Part shown: positions 63,381 through 64,000 of the stretch, one piece after another | Numbering within the stretch: the stretch's first letter is position 1 | How the letters are laid out: every line of letters starts with the position of its first letter | NCBI RefSeq assembly: GCF_964340395.1 | Contig: NC_135570.1 | Span: 4,572,322-4,636,321, forward strand | Source: Glandiceps talaboti | Lineage: Eukaryota; Hemichordata; Enteropneusta; Spengelidae | Direction of reading: 5' to 3' | DNA length: 64,000 bases | The notes under the pieces: model-generated | Told to the model about the DNA's origin: nothing | Seen by the model: the letters and a program-made list of their open reading frames with translations, nothing else | The model's database searches: none | Program-made: the position numbers and the translations under genes

Positions 63381-64000
63381 AAATTAGATGAGTACATGTG
63401 TATTTTGATTCCGAAAAAGCTGTGTTAGGGGATCGTGTTGCATGATGTTGACAGTGCTAGTGACACGTGAATGTTGGGCACTGAATCAATGCGTAATCAC
63501 TGGCATGGCCACTATAGACGGCCGATGCATGTGCGCCCGGTCAGACATGAAGAACGAACTTGTTGTGCAAATCAGAAAAAAATTAATGTAATATTTACAG
63601 AGCATCCCAACTTTGACTTTGTTGATAGTTTTAGTTAAAGATTCAAGTTCTGAGTTTCAAGGACACCTAATGTCAGCTTTCCGTATCATTGCAAGTTTAC
63701 GGTACGTAACTATGCTGTCATTGATATAGCAGGACCAAATCATGATACACAGCCAGTAACGGTTAATTAATAAAAAATAAATTATTTTAAAGTTTGTTTG
63801 ACTATTATTTGTAAGTTTTTCGTTCACATTTGGTACTTTTTAAAGTCAGGGATTTTTTTTCTTCAAAATGAAATGAATTTGAAGAGGGAATGATAAACAC
63901 AGCAGTGTACTAACAATTTTAAAAATGAAACAAGTGGTTACAAGTTTAGGAATTCTCAAAGTTTTTATTCAATCATATGTTCACTGTGACTTATTTTGAA

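Overview
The window is intron-rich, AT-rich animal nuclear DNA, most likely from a marine invertebrate (a lophotrochozoan or an invertebrate deuterostome; I cannot tell which). The evidence is spliced genes with GT/AG introns, clear IL-17, IKK and FYVE/armadillo homologies, many microsatellites and minisatellites, and a heavy load of small inverted-repeat elements. No bacterial features, CRISPR arrays, rRNA or canonical tRNA genes were seen. All exon models were built by eye from splice sites, reading-phase continuity and protein motifs.

Layout. (1) 692-4996, plus strand: the last seven coding exons of an IKK-alpha/beta-type IkappaB kinase, ending in a NEMO-binding-domain-like motif (LDWRFL); its kinase domain lies left of the window. 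(2) 8165-15745: a large imperfect inverted duplication whose arms (about 8165-11550 and 12950-15745) each carry one two-exon IL-17-like cytokine gene. The genes diverge from the centre (A: 8678-10785 minus; B: 13674-15231 plus) and their proteins are nearly identical. (3) 18178-19778, minus strand: a third, diverged IL-17-like gene (C) with the same exon structure. (4) 20530-20672: a possible orphan signal-peptide exon. (5) 24763-50330, plus strand: one long gene encoding a FYVE zinc finger followed by armadillo-like repeats (about 500 aa). Thirteen coding exons are assigned, and a phase gap is best explained by an 11-nt microexon. Its introns hold several minisatellite arrays, a Mutator-like element, a tRNA-type SINE and other dispersed repeats. 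(6) 50.8-57 kb: no confident gene, but several MITE-like elements. (7) 57053-57170, plus: a probable first coding exon with a signal peptide. (8) 57.2-64 kb: no confident gene; low-complexity DNA and a foldback element.

Functional theme. IL-17 receptors in animals signal through TRAF-type adaptors to the IKK complex and NF-kappaB. Here three IL-17-like ligand genes sit within about 15 kb of the IKK catalytic subunit gene. Whether this linkage matters cannot be decided from sequence. The most notable structures are the IL-17 palindrome with its nearly invariant coding exons, the IKK/IL-17 linkage, the triplicated 5' splice site in the FYVE-ARM gene, and the putative 11-nt microexon.
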